NCBI RefSeq assembly: GCF_954871325.1
Contig: NC_088776.1
Location: 14,074,052 to 14,138,051 of the forward strand
Source of the DNA: Gordionus sp. m RMFG-2023
Taxonomy: Eukaryota; Nematomorpha; Gordioida; Chordodea; Parachordodidae
DNA: 64,000 nt
Direction: 5' to 3'
Numbering within the stretch: the stretch's first letter is position 1; each line of letters begins with the position of its first letter. Under the pieces are notes generated by a model. That model was not told the DNA's origin, ran no database searches, and saw only the letters and a list, made by a program, of their open reading frames with translations. Both the position numbers and the translations under genes were made by a program. Positions 23,590 to 36,149 of the stretch are shown in pieces.

Positions 23590-24405
23590 ATTATTTTATT
23601 CGAGGGGTGTCTCAAAATATGGCCCACTAACTCAATTTTCCTATATTCTATTGTTTTATGAATCGGAAGGATATCGCAACTCGCCCATAACATATAATTA
23701 GTAGTGTTTCGCGGATAAAAAGTCCTAGTTAAATATCTTAAACATTTATTTATAACAACTTGCATCTTGTTATTATCGTTCCACGTTTCCATACCATAGT
23801 ATAAGGAAGCTAATATTAAGACTTTAAAGAGTCTTATCTTTAAAGGAATAGATATTTGCCTAGATGACCAGATCTTCATCAAGGACCTGTACTTTACCCT
23901 AGTTTTATTCAATTTAAAGTGTTGATCTTTCTTTGTACCACCTTTCTTATCCAAGACCCCTAAATATTTTATAATATCCACTTCTGTAATCGTATTACCA
24001 TCAATATTTAGGGTCACATGTGAAGGAGTATAAAATGATGTCATCATTTTCGTCTTTTCTTTATTTAATATCAGACCAAAGTGTCCCGCCTCTACAATGA
24101 TACAGTTAATAACTGATTGGATGTCTGACACCGATTTACCTACAAGGCATAAATCATCTGCGAAAGCGATAATATTTAAATTTCCTGAGGACCACTGAGC
24201 CGAATGTAAATTTCTAACTTTTAAAATAATATAATTTGTAATAAAGTTAAATAAGAGAGGCGACAGAACACAACCTTGTTTCAAACCCTTAATTATCGGG
24301 ATTTTAGGAGATTTGCGGCCAGCATGAATAATATGCATTGAATAATCTTTATAAATTAGTTCCATCAAACTTACCAAAACAATCGGGGTACCTACCTCCT
24401 CTAAT
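23590..24405 (-). mobile_element. inverted copy of an internal LINE RT segment
   Basis: The minus strand encodes 272 open residues: KQGCVLSPLLFNF, AFADDLCLV (RT catalytic motif FADD) and IKYLGVLDKKGG through RYLTRTFYPRN and IELVGHILRH. It is a near-identical inverted copy of 26238-27050. It lacks the LINE 3' end, so it is not an independent full 3' insertion. Confidence 0.85.
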
Positions 24406-27400
24406 AAGAGAGATTACTTCCTTAAGTTACCTATTGATTCTTTATGGGAGATTACTCGTAGTATATTTACTGAGGCCGCGGCAATGACTTTGCCTAGAAG
24501 AGGTGACTTCCCGGATTGGATTTCTTCTGAACCAAAAAGTTTAATAGTTAATCTAAAAGGAAATTTAGAAGATATCGGTCATAAATTAAGGAGTTACAAG
24601 AGGAAGTACTTGGAACATTGTGCAATGCAAATTAGCAACTTGTTCAGTACTAATGATACATTCAAAGCCTTTAGACTGCTGAAATATTTCACTTCATGTC
24701 AGAAACAGCGTGTATTTAAGCTTTGGCACCTGAATAACCTAATAACTGATACTGAGACTCAAATGAACATTTGGTACTCCTATTATTCTAGTATTCGAAA
24801 GTTATGAGAGTTTAAATGGGAATATAACTAATGAATCTTTTGTTGATATAGGCCCTTCAATTTCCAAACCTTGTCGTTGACGATTTTCAACTCCAACTTA
24901 TCATGATGTAGATATTAAAACACTACACGATTCTTATCTCTATGATAAATTTAATAATAGAAAGGTGACAGTTACTCATCTACCCTATCAACGCAGTAAT
25001 TATTACGTCGATAACAAATTTTCACATCATTATAATTTACTTGATCAACCTCCTACCACTTTAAAAGTTTGGCCTCCACCAACATTTTTTCCCCCTAGTT
25101 ATGATAATACTTATTCCGATAATCATGATGACATTATTCAATCTATACATTATCTTAACTCACATCACTTACTTGATCAACTTCTTTCTACTTCGAAAGT
25201 TTGCCCCCCCCCCCCCACCAACAAGCCTAAGTGATAATGCTAATTTTTTCCCTAGCTACGACACTACTCATTCCGGTAATCATGATGACACTATTCAATC
25301 TAAACTTTATTCTAACTTATCTGATTTACAATTTTCAAGATACGCTCGCTCAGTTGATCAAAATACTCATTCCGGTAATCATGATGACTTTATTCTAACT
25401 CACCTGATTTACAATTTTCAAGATACGCTCGCTCAGTTGATCAAAATACAATTTTTCGGAGGTTATAACTATTTCTCCTATATATTCCCACTTAACACCC
25501 TACTACATCGAAAATTTGGCCTCCACAAGCTAGCTTAACTAATGCCTAACAAAGTTCATCTATAGTCAAAACCTTTATTGATACATTGAAAGATCAACAC
25601 CCCATTACTTCGAAAATTTGCCCCCCCCCCCACAAGCTAGTTTAAGTAATGTTCAACAAAGATTATCAATGACTCAAACCATTAACGATACCTTGAATAC
25701 TCAGTTTCCACAAATAAGCCCCAGAAATTTTCAACAAAGTTTGTTTACGTTTCAATCCCCTTCAAATGATGCCAAGATTTTTCACCCAACTAAAGCTGAA
25801 CTAGTTGGAATAATTAAGAAACTGAAGAATCATAAAGCTTGTGGTCAAGATTTATTATTTAGTGAATACCTGAAGACTGACTCTAGACTATGTGCAGAGA
25901 TTCTTCTTCCTATTATATCCAGAGTATAGTTTGAACGGGTGTGTCCGAATGATTGGATCACTGACACTTTAATTAACTCCCTAAAACGAAAGATCCCAAA
26001 TTTCTTGAAGATTGGAGAGGAATATCACTAAATTCGGGGGTATATAAAATATTTGCAAATATTATATTAAATAGACTAAGACCGCTACTTGAACCACTTT
26101 TTATAGACTCATTGGTCTCGTCTATCAGTAAAAATTCAACTAGAGAGAGCGTTAATTCGGAAGAGTCAGTTAATTATTGTGGCTTTGGATTTTAAAAAAG
26201 CTTTTGATTCGATAATACTCTCAAAACTTTGGAGGACATTAGAGGAGGTAGGTACCCCGATTGTTTTGGTAAGTTTGATGGAACTAATTTATAAAGATTA
26301 TTCAATGCATATTATTCATGCTGGCCGCAAATCTCCTAAAATCCCGATAATTAAGGTTTGAAACAAGGTTGTGTTCTGTCGCCTCTCTTATTTAACTTTA
26401 TTACAAATTATATTATTTTAAAAGTTAGAAATTTACATTCGGCTCAGTGGTCCTCAGGAAATTTAAATATTATCGCTTTCGAAGATGATTTATGCCTTGT
26501 AAATAAATCGGTGTCAGACATCCAATTAGTTATTAACTGTATCATTGTAGAGGCGGGACACTTTGGTCTGATATTAAATAAAGAAAATTCGAAAATGATG
26601 ACATCATTTTATACTTCTTCACAGGTGACCCTAAATATTGATGGTAATACGATTACAGAACTGGATATTCTAAAATATTTAGGGGTCTTATTGGATAAGA
26701 AAGGTGGTACAAAGAAAGATCAACACTTTTAATTGAATAAAACTAGGGTTAAGTACAGGTCCTTGATGAAGATTTGGTCATCTAGGCAAATATCTATTCC
26801 TTTAAAGATAAGACTCTTTAAAGTCTTAATATTAGCTTCCTTATACTATGGTATGGAAACGTGGAACGATAATAACAAGATGCAAGTTGTTATAAATAAA
26901 TGTTTAAGATATTTAACTTGAACCTTTTATCCGCGAAACACTACTAATTATATGTTATTTGCGAGTTGCGATATCCTTCCTATTCATAAAACAATTGAAT
27001 ATAGGAAAATTGAGTTGGTGGGCCATATTTTGAGACACCTCACGAATAATTTAATTCATCAGGCACTTATAGATCAATCCCTAGAAGACATTGCTCTTAA
27101 ATCTTTTTTATTCCATAAAGGCAGTTGGTTTGGGAGAATTTTAAGGTGACTGAATTAGATTTATCTTGGGATTTCTTAAAGAGAGCTTCGATTGACAGGA
27201 AAGTTTTCAAACATATTTTGAGACTTATATATGAACATATAACGAATACATGCTGAGGATTTATATTTCTTATAAAGGAGTTTCCCAAAGAAATCTATAT
27301 CATTATAGAAACTAATAACTTAGAGTTCAAGCCTCTATTTTAAAGTAATTAAATTGTTTTTTAATTATTGGTGATTAAATTAAACAATATTATACAGGAT

Positions 27401-27710
27401 ATAAGTTAATTCTTAAAGATATGGTGTTGCATTTGGTTATTTAGTAAATTGATAATGGCCATTTTAATGTCCCTTATTGAAATATTTAACTTAATTACTA
27501 TTTTAGACCATTGTATTTGGAAGATTTCTTTTTTTTAAAAATGACTTTCTATTTTTATTCTACTTCTCATTATAACTTATTTATATTTCTACTTCCTGCT
27601 AATTTTAAATTTGCTACTTTGTTGGTAGAGGGTTTAGTTCAACTTATAAATTATTTTCTGGGTAATAGGTTTGTCGGTATCCTGAGAAAAAAATCGGCTA
27701 AATTATATGA
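24406..27710 (+). mobile_element. non-LTR retrotransposon (LINE), 5'-truncated, degenerate
   Basis: Plus-strand coding pieces: the linker before RT (MTLPRRGDFPDWISSEPKSL..., 24484-24807), ELVGIIKKLKNHKACGQDLL (25795-25870), ALDFKKAFDSI (26185 on), KQGCVLSPLLFNF (26358 on) and FEDDLCLV, where the usual FADD has become FEDD. Then come YGMETWNDNNKM and IELVGHILRH with the tail to 27149. Stops and frame changes interrupt it. A sequence-internal repeat (24960-25640) interrupts the linker. No endonuclease is present. Clade is uncertain (RTE/R4-like by the C-terminal motifs). The 3' limit near 27710 is inferred from where piggyBac sequence resumes. Confidence 0.75.
24960..25640 (+). repeat. imperfect repeats with poly-C tracts inside the LINE
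   Basis: Three to four degenerate copies of a segment with HSGNHDD/YSDNHDD and LDQ...TSKVCPPP coding appearance. C runs are at about 25203-25216 and 25620-25631. Confidence 0.6.
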
Positions 27711-27711
27711 A

Positions 27712-28592
27712 GGATAGGCCTTCATATAATTCACGTTCGCTCATTTTGGGCAGGTCTATGACCAATGTGCAAGATAAGATAAGATACTTTGAAATTCGAA
27801 TTATATGTTGGCAATGGCAATCAGCCTGAGGACTATATAAATTCAGCATAAGCCTTTTGATGTGGTTGAAAGATTAATTCAGCCCATTTCTAAGACTAAT
27901 AGGAATGCCACCACAGATAACTGGTTTACCAGTTATGAACTTGCTAAACATTTATTAAATTCCCATTCATTAACAATAGTAGGAACCTTAAGAAAAAATA
28001 AAAAGCAGATTCCAATATCATTTAATTTTAAATAGAAAGATATTTATTCAAGTTTTTTTGCCTTCTAAGATAATATTACATTAGTATTGTATGTACTAAA
28101 AAAGTATAAGCATGTTATTATGTGCTTTCTACCCTTCACTATGATAATATTGTTACATCAACTGGGGATTTGAAAAAACCAGAAATTATCACATTTTACA
28201 ATCTCATCAAGGCTGGTGTTGATGTTGTGGATCAGCTATGTTCAAATTATTCAATATCCAGAATAACAAATAGATGACATATATTTGTTGAATATATCTT
28301 GCATAAATTCTTTAATAATCTATAAATCCAATAATTTAAAGGAGATTAATAGATCAAAGTTTATAAAATTATTAGTAATATAGCTAATAACTCCATTAAT
28401 GAGTAATAGATACGAAAACCCACATGTTAATAAACTGCTTAATATTGGGAATATGCTTAATATAGAGGAATTAAAACCTATATCAACCAAACAAAAAGGA
28501 AGGTGCTCCTCTTGTCCAAGGGATAGGGACAAGAAATCCTCATTTATTTATTTAAAATTTATATGCAAAGATCATATGTATGTAACATGTCT
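27712..28592 (+). pseudogene. piggyBac transposase, C-terminal remnant
   Basis: Plus-strand fragments in several frames match the family's DDE_Tnp_1_7 domain and tail: KPFDVVERLIQPI, NRNATTDNWFTSYELAKHLL, LTIVGTLRKNKKQIP, and the cysteine-rich C-terminus GRCSSCPRDRDKKSSF...CKDHMYVTC. The catalytic aspartate of DNWFTS is visible. The N-terminal half is missing, apparently displaced by the LINE material to its left. Multiple stops make it inactive. Confidence 0.75.
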
Positions 28593-28599
28593 CCCCCCA

Positions 28600-30400
28600 T
28601 CAGTGGGAGTCTCCCACAATTTTTTAGTTTACCCACATACATCTCACTCCCACAAAACTCCCACAATTAGAAATCTCCCACAAAAAGCTCCCACAATTTT
28701 TTAATTTCTCCCACAATTTTTTTTTTAGCATTTTAATGTTTTTAATATATAAATAATAATTTTGAGAGACAGTATTTGATTATTTTTATATTTTTAAAAT
28801 AAATTTTAAATATTTATTCGAAAAATATGTCTAGTTCTTTTATTTTATTTTTCCTCTCTAAAATATATTTTTTATAAAATTCTTCAATTCTCCACTCGAC
28901 ATTTTCAAAATTTTTGTGTTAGAAAGAATAGAAGTTAGAACAGTATGTATAATTATTTTAAATATATTTTAAATTACTTAATATATTTTATATCGTTATC
29001 TAGAATTGCAGTGCTCCACTCGACATTTTCAAAATTTTTGAGTTAGAAGAATAGAACTTTTAGAAGTGGATATTATATCCCATATACCAAACCGATTTAA
29101 ATAATAAAATGTTCTATTTTGCTAATAATTTTATCTTACTGTAAAATTAAAATAATATATTAAGCACTAAACATTGATAAAATTTTCAGAATAAATGATT
29201 TCAAATGGCTGTTCTGGCCAAATTAATAGATATTTAATATAACTTTGCAAGAATATATTCACAGGGCATACTTTTTAAATAATTTTTTACTTTATTTTAA
29301 ATTTACAAAATTTCGATTTAAATCAATTTTGTATATGCCATATACTGCATAATTCTTGCAAGAAGGCAATGAATGTACTATCTGTAGATGTCGAAGTAAT
29401 TGTGATGAAATGTTTTAAAAAATTTAGTTCATCAACTAAAAGAGTCACTGTATTAAAAGAATTGGTGGAGTGGTCTGATTTGGAATGGTGTGAGTTGTTG
29501 CGATATGTACCTATCAGGTGGTTATCATTAATACCTGCCATCGAGAGAATTTTAAAATTTTACGAACCCTTAAAGAAATACTTCTTAAATAAAGATTTTA
29601 AAAGCTGTCCTAAAATTTTGAAAAATTTTTTCGAGGATGAAATGTCAGAAACATATTTGGGAAGTTTCACATGTAGGAAATCTACTTCATGTAGTTAATA
29701 TTCAGTTGCAATCAGAAGATTCTTTATTGATAAAGGTTCACAAAATCATGCTACAGCTCTGTTCATCTCTACAGTTAAAAATAGATAATAAATTTTATGG
29801 CGATCTTGCTAAAAATATCATATTAAAATGTTCAAATATTACTATAATTAACGTATTTTTAAATGAAGCAAATATTTTTATTAAGGCTTTGGAATATTTA
29901 CAATCAAGATTTGATTTTAATAACTCTATTTACAAGTGTATAAATATTATGACCTTGGAACAGAAACCATCATTTGATGGTTTTTGTAATTTAAAAAATA
30001 TATTAAAATTACCGGTAGACATTGAAGCCTTGTTTGAAGAGATTGTAATTTTTTCCATTTTTTATGATTCGCCAGAATACTTAAAGTTAGATGGTCTAAA
30101 AGCAGAGGAGAAATGGGTGGAATTTTTTTGTAATAACAATAAATCCCCATGCTTGGAAAAATTTGCGAGTAAGTTTTTTCCTTACCTCATTCTAATGACT
30201 CATCAGAGAGCATTTTTAGCCTGATGAGGACTGCCTGGAGAAAGGAGAGAAATCGAATTGCTTTAACAACATTAGAAGCCGAGTTAATGGTTAAACAAAA
30301 TTATAAAATGTCATGCCAGGAATTTTATAAATATTTTAATAACGACGGTAAACGTTTAGTTCCATTATTTAAATCTCAAATAAAATATAATTAACTATAA
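28600..30400 (+). pseudogene. hAT-3 element, plus-strand copy (transposase C-terminal two thirds)
   Basis: The start holds CTCCCACAATTTT repeats typical of this family's subterminal region. Coding pieces: LKELVEWSDLEWCELLRYVP, TRWLSL-type IRWLSLIPAIERILKFYEPL (29500-29570), then 29637-30224 and the C-terminal FSLMRTAWRKERNRIALTTL near 30200-30290, with ELMVKQNYKMSCQEFYKYF and a stop near 30390. The middle is open for about 195 residues but frames shift at least twice. A duplicated 100-bp segment lies at 28890-29060 (CCACTCGACATTTTCAAAAT). Confidence 0.7.
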
Positions 30401-30619
30401 CTATTTGACTTTCTATATTTTATAAAATCTTATTTATACATTTGCATAAAATCAAATAAATTTATTTTTTACATTGTAAAATTAATATTTTGGCAAATCA
30501 TAAAAATAAAGAAGCATTACAATCTCCTAAAACATGACATCATATTAAATCTTATTAATAATTATCCGATAATAGTAATAATATTCTTACTTTGGTATTT
30601 CTGCAGCATAATTTAGTGA

Positions 30620-32024
30620 ACCTTTATTAAATTATATTCTTCTGATTGCAACTGCATATTAACAGCATATAGTAGATTTCCTATATGTAAAATTCCTAAA
30701 TATACTTCTGCCATATATTTTTGAAATTTTTTTTGAAAATATTAAGACAGCTTTTATAATCTATTTATTTTTTAAAGGTTTGTAAAATTTTAAAATTCTA
30801 CGATGGCGCGTATTAGGAGGAACCTGTCAACCAACATTATGCTGACTCAATTCTGTAAATACACTCTGGTTTTTGCCAAATTCACTGAGGAAATATCAGA
30901 TCAGAAAGCTGCCATGTAATTCATTGGTAATGCCAAATCTGTCATATTTACCATTATATATGGTTAGCTATGTCTTTAGATATTTCATATCTGGAGAAAA
31001 TTTTTTTAATAGTTGTATTGAAATGACATTAATTTTGTTGAAATAGGGGAGGATCAAGGGAAATGTTTTGATATCTCCTTATTAGATGCATCTGTTAGAA
31101 TTGCATATGTTTGCACATCTTTCAAATCGTCAAGAATTGACCTTCTGGATTTATATCCTAAAACATTGATGATAGCCTTGCTCATTTGTGTTCTACAAAG
31201 TATACTTTTCATTTATATTAGACGTTAAATATTATGGGGAAAGATTCTACCAACATTGTGATGTTAAGTAGCTCTCTGAATGTTGTACTGCATGATAGGT
31301 ATTTACCATTTCCGCAACTGTAGTTGCATCTGTAATATTTCTTATTTTTGAAGGATATTTTTGTTTTGGATGTTGATAGACTGCCCTGTACTGATTTATG
31401 CTTTGAAGATTTTTGATGCCTCAAAATATCATATTCCATTCCCCCATTGTATTAACTAAATACTGTAGAACAACTTCCCCGCACTGATTATTAATATTTT
31501 TTACATTGTAAATTTAAAATTGTTTGTTTTTTTATAAAATCTTATTTATACATTAGCATAAAATATATTTTTTTACATTGTAAAATTACAATTTTTTTAT
31601 AAAATTTTATCTTGTTTACATTCTTTTGTATTTAAAAAAGATCGTTGGTTATTATTTTAAAACAAAATTAATATATTATAATAAATCAATATGTTATTTT
31701 AATAATAAAGATATTATTTAAGAAATTTTGTGTCGTACTATAATTACCTATTTTGAAAAATAGTTGTGTATTTTATTTTGGAAAATAGTTACCTATTTTA
31801 TTTTGAAAAAGAGTTGGATATTTTATTTTGAAAAATAGTTGGCTATTTTATTTTGAAAAATAGTTGGCTATTTTATTTTGAAAAATAGTTGGCTATTTTA
31901 TTTTGAAAAATGGCCCGCAAAATTTTTTTTTAGCAATTTTCATATTTCTCCCACAATTTTTATATTACTCCCACAAAATACCGAATTTCTCCCACAATTT
32001 TAAAATTTTGACCTGGCAACCCTG
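30620..32024 (-). pseudogene. hAT-3 element, minus-strand copy (N-terminal part) with TIR
   Basis: The right end is CAGGGTTGCCAGGTCAAAAT (inverted at about 32005-32024), the same end as the element starting at 63120. Minus-strand coding: MEYDILRHQKSSKHKSVQGS and KYYRCNYSCGNGKY at 31218-31439, and remnants matching RRILKFYKPLKK and YLGILHIGNLLYAV at 30640-30880. It lies tail-to-tail with the plus-strand copy at 28600-30400. Confidence 0.7.
31735..31915. repeat. 25-26-bp minisatellite of hAT-3, about 7 copies
   Basis: Unit TTGGCTATTTTATTTTGAAA plus AATAG. The same array in opposite orientation lies at 63310-63545 in the other hAT-3 copy, so it belongs to the element. Confidence 0.85.
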
Positions 32025-32454
32025 GTCGTGAATGTTTTTTTAAAAAATGCATGAACTTTAATATCAAATATTTTTTTTAATATCTGATGTTTTATTATAA
32101 AATTTATTTAATTATTACTATAAAATATTGAATTAATAAAATATATAATCAAATTTGCTTCCTTTCATTTATTGTTGGTCATATCATATGATTAAGGAAA
32201 GTTCCAAAAAAAGATTTTTTTTGAGCATCTTTAGTAAAAATACAATAACTTTTAGAAATTTTGTATTTATTATCTCTAATATTTTTACAATAAGTGTGTA
32301 AAATTTTAGGTCTTAAATTTTATTATTTTCTGAGATATAGCTATTTAAAATTTGGGGTAAAATAGACCCCACCTATGTAACTGCAGGAGTTTTTTCCACC
32401 TATGTAGTGAAGGGTTATAGTTAATCAAAATTTTTTAATATATTTTTCCTTAAG

Positions 32455-32667
32455 AATTGTTGGGAAGAAATGAAGAGATTGTGCCTTCTTTGATAAATCA
32501 TTCACAAGAAGATGGAGGATGATCTCCTTGTTTTTCCATTTTTGGACGAAAGTTTTATAGATGAAAAAGTAGTAATCGATATCTCCATTGCAGCTGATAG
32601 CTCTGTAACTTTACCAATATCAGTTAATAACATTCAATTCTCATATTTAAATGTAGAACAGCCATAA
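32455..32667 (+). CDS. second copy of the duplicated exon, possible 3' terminal exon
   Basis: After an acceptor (TTCCTTAAG) phase-1 reading gives LLGRNEEIVPSLINHSQEDG, matching copy 1, then reaches TGA at 32520. In the +1 frame from 32518 a 49-codon open stretch follows (DDLLVFPFLDESFIDEKVVI... ending YLNVEQP and TAA at 32665). Either the copy ends at the TGA, or a one-base indel relative to copy 1 (GATGGAGAG versus GATGGAGG) separates the two frames. Function unknown. Confidence 0.4.
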
Positions 32668-33370
32668 AATTTTTGTCTAGTTTTTTTCAATATGTTATAG
32701 TTCGACAATTAATCTTAACATTATAAATAGAATCTGAATGTCATATTATTACTAATTAAATATTATATTTTATTAAAGAATATTTGTAGCTTTTTAAATT
32801 TTATTATCATATAAATTCAGAATTTTTGAAAATTATATTATTAAATAAAACTTTATTATTCATATTTTTTGTATCATGTTTATCTAAATAAATATATGTA
32901 AGGAGATAATTTATAAAAGAAATGTAGAATCTATATATAATCATTATTTTATTCAAATAATCAATTTCACCTTTTTAACTTAAAACAATTTATTAATTAA
33001 TTATTAGACTTTTCACATGTCTTGGTCAATAATAGGTATAAAAATTATAAAATCTGATTCTTTCAAAAAATATAGACTTACAATTACAATTTAAATAAAT
33101 ATTTAATTGAAACTTACCTAATCTTAACAATTTCATTTAATAGAAATAATTAAACACTTTTGATTTAGATATTATTAAAAAATAATTTCTTAATGTGATT
33201 TGCTGGATGATGTTAACTTTTCAAAATTTAGTTATCCACAGTTAAAGATCTTCATAAATATATATGCACATTTCACTATCAATGTAAAGTTTAATATAGC
33301 TTCGAATCTGAAGGGTTCAGAAATTTAAAATAGTTTGGTTGGATATCTTCAGAAGACAAAGCATTAAGAC
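32668..33370. other. AT-rich, no gene seen
   Basis: No coding exon, repeat or RNA gene recognised. Confidence 0.4.
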
Positions 33371-35736
33371 CAGTGTTGTTAAACGCTACTTTTAAAAGTA
33401 GCGCGCTATCGCTACCGCTATTTTATAAAAAAAATAGCACGCTATCGCTACCGCTATCGTTTTCAAATGAGTAGCGCGCTATTAGCTACTTTTTACGCTA
33501 TTTTGATTTTTTTTTAAAATATTTTTTACATAACTTTATTTCCACAAATAAAATATTGGTATAAAAACATGACTATAATTTGTTACATATATATATATTT
33601 CAATATAATTTATTTATTATTGCACTTTAATAATAATAACATTTCGGCACTGTCATCCACAAGTCTAGAGCGACGATCAGAAAGTATAAGCTTTGCCATA
33701 CTAAATAATCGTTCAGCACTAGCACTTGAGGGCAATGCAGTATTAAATTTAATAAACATATTTTTTATATGAAAAAAATCTTCAAAAATATTTAAATGAG
33801 TATTTTTAGATTTAAAAAAAGCATCTAGAGGTTCAATAATATTATTATTATTATTTATTTCAAAAAAATCGTCTATGGAAGGCCGCGGTTTCGATCTTGC
33901 TATAGTATTAGCATCGTGGTTAGGCATGGCATTTTTTAACGTTACCATCAGCCTATCAAGTTGCCCTTTAGATTCAGTCAAATTAATGTATGGCCAATTT
34001 AACTTGAAACTAGGAATACAGATCTGGAAATCTAATTTATATAAAGCGATTGTAATTATTATAAAAAAAGAAGAATACCTTTTTAATTTTTAAAATTTAA
34101 ATTTATTTGAGATTTAGATACTTTTATAAAAAATATTAATATAGCATTAAATTATGGTAAATAAAGATTTTAAAAATATAATTATTATACACAAGGTAAT
34201 TAATAATATATTAATTTTGAATTTTATATTAATACTATATATTAATATTATAGATTGTGTTGTAAATTAAGCAAATTTTAATTATGGCTAATCTAGCAAT
34301 AAATTATTCATTTTATATAATTGTATAATAGAAAATAAAAATAAAGTTTTGACCTTTTCTCAATGCCTTATAGCATAGACTCTACCAGTGGTTGGCAAAA
34401 TTTTAGATTATTGATTCTTTTGAGCTTGGTATTTAATATACTCAGTGTGGGAACATAATATCTCATGCTCATATTATCTTGCCCTTCCAAGATTTTAAGT
34501 GAGGATTTAGTAAGACATATGGATTTCTGAAATAATATTTGCTAGAATGTATAAGCCTGACAGCCAATTATTCTTTTTAGAGCTAATGCTACAGATTTTC
34601 TTTTTAGATTTATCAATCCAATGTGCAGTCACTCCTAAACAAGCTCTAAAAATATGAATATCATATTATAAATCAGAAAATAAACATTTTTACCTTCTAT
34701 TGTGCGTCCAGCAATCTGCTGTTGTACAGATGTAGGAGACATCTGATAGATTTAATATTAAAGATTCTTTCATTCTTTAAAGCTATCCAAAATTCTTGCC
34801 ATCAATATCTGCCCACAAAATATCTTGGTACGTGGAGAAAAAGTGTTTATCATCTTTATAAAAGAACCATTATCCACCAAGGATAATGGTTGAACAGTCT
34901 CTATTATAAAGTTCATTATGACTTTGTCAGCCAATATATGACATACACCTGGTGTTGATGAATTTAAATTGCTTTATTTTGTTTGAATTAAATTTGATTT
35001 GGAAGTGGATGTATCTTCTTCCATTACCCCAAAACTTTTGAGATATTTTTCAATCTCTTTATAATTTGAGGTGTGAACAGTCTAAAATTATAACAGTAAT
35101 ACAGAATAAAAATTATGTAGGAGAGTACATAAAAATGATTGAAATAACTATTTTAAAATGTTTTAAATAATTTAGATAAAATTTATGAATATATAAAAAA
35201 AATGATTGGTCTTTGATTTAAATTTATTTTAAAAATTAAGGATTAGCCTACACATTAATATTAAATTTTAATATATTGCCTTTAAATGTTTTGTCAAATT
35301 AAAGCTGCTTGTATGATTTGGATAAAATTTTGCCACACATCTTGCATCAAAACCGATATCCAGTAGTAATTTTTTCTTCAAGATTAAAGTATTTTTTGAA
35401 TTTTGGGAAAGGATAATCTATATTTTTCTCATTTTCCAAAGAAATTTTGCTATCTTCAACAATCTCACATTTTTAATAACTAAATTTATAATGCTAACTA
35501 GATTTATAATATATATTTTTAAATGTAATTTTAAATCTCAAAATTAAATTAAATAATATAAAATAAAAATATAATTAATAAAAAATATATTTTAATAATT
35601 TTTAGATGTATTTATTATGCGCTACTTCGCTACTTCCTAAATTAGTAGCGAGCTACCGGTATCGCTATTTTCTAAAAAAATAGCACGCTAAAGCTACCTC
35701 TACTGAAAAAAGTAGCGCGCAATTTTAACAACACTG
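33371..35736 (-). mobile_element. hAT-4 transposon, degenerate
   Basis: Inverted ends CAGTGTTGTTAAACGCTACT and the inverse of GTAGCGCGC...TTAACAACACTG, with repeated TAGCGCGCTA and GCTATCGCTACC motifs next to them. The flanks TTAAGACC and ATAAGACC form a near-perfect 8-bp duplication. The minus strand at 33610-33981 encodes the C-terminus with the dimerization motif ALPSSASAERLFSMAKLIL. Upstream parts are decayed (TKLKRINNLKF near 34400). Confidence 0.85.
33610..33981 (-). pseudogene. hAT-4 transposase C-terminus
   Basis: A 123-residue open frame ends with SSASAERLFSMAKLILSDRR and the stop before the left TIR. This is the hAT C-terminal dimerization region, the best conserved part of the family. 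The rest of the transposase toward 35400 is broken by stops, so the gene is dead. Confidence 0.8.
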
Positions 35737-36130
35737 ATAAGACCTAGAATAGAATTTAAATGACAATTTATTTCTAATAAGTAACATGGATTTATAAGCA
35801 TAAACACCACAATAAATTTTAACATATGCGTAGTTAAGGATTATCTTAATCCTATTTTGAAAAATCATCTGGTAGTACCTATAATCAGTGTCTATATGGC
35901 CGGAGTGGGTAGGAAACATAGCCTCCAAAATATCAACCCTAGCACTCGAGGGCAATGCAATATTAAATTTAATATATATTTTTTATAAGAAAAATCATCA
36001 AAAATTTTCATTCGATTATTTTTAGATTTATAAAAAAATGCGTCTAAAAGATTTTCAATAATATTATTCCAAAAAAATCATCGATAGTTGGTGTCTTTTT
36101 TGATGTGTCTAAAATTATAATAGTAATAGT
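35737..36130 (-). mobile_element. second, partial hAT-4 copy beside the first
   Basis: GCACTCGAGGGCAATGCA at about 35942-35960 and the following 170 bp match the coding end of hAT-4 at 33715-33880. Between 35737 and 35940 is unique sequence with a 76-residue minus-strand frame joined to the hAT motif (ALPSSAR becomes MPSSARVDILEAMF); its identity is unknown. Confidence 0.55.
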
Positions 36131-36149
36131 TAAAATTATACCTAAAACG

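Larger units (their letters stand above)
23178..32414 (+). mobile_element. piggyBac-type transposon, 9.2 kb with nested inserts
   Basis: Ends are CCTTCACTACAAAGGTGGGG (left) and the inverse of CCACCTATGTAGTGAAGGG (right), each continuing into GGGGTAAA-type sequence. The flanks are TTA on the left and TTAT on the right, close to but not exactly the TTAA of the family. It separates two copies of a duplicated exon and sits in what would be their shared intron. It contains transposase remnants plus LINE and hAT insertions. Confidence 0.7.

Noticed and set aside
23590-24405. A functional host gene on the minus strand
   Set aside because: The open frame is an inverted fragment of a LINE RT, duplicated at 26238-27050.
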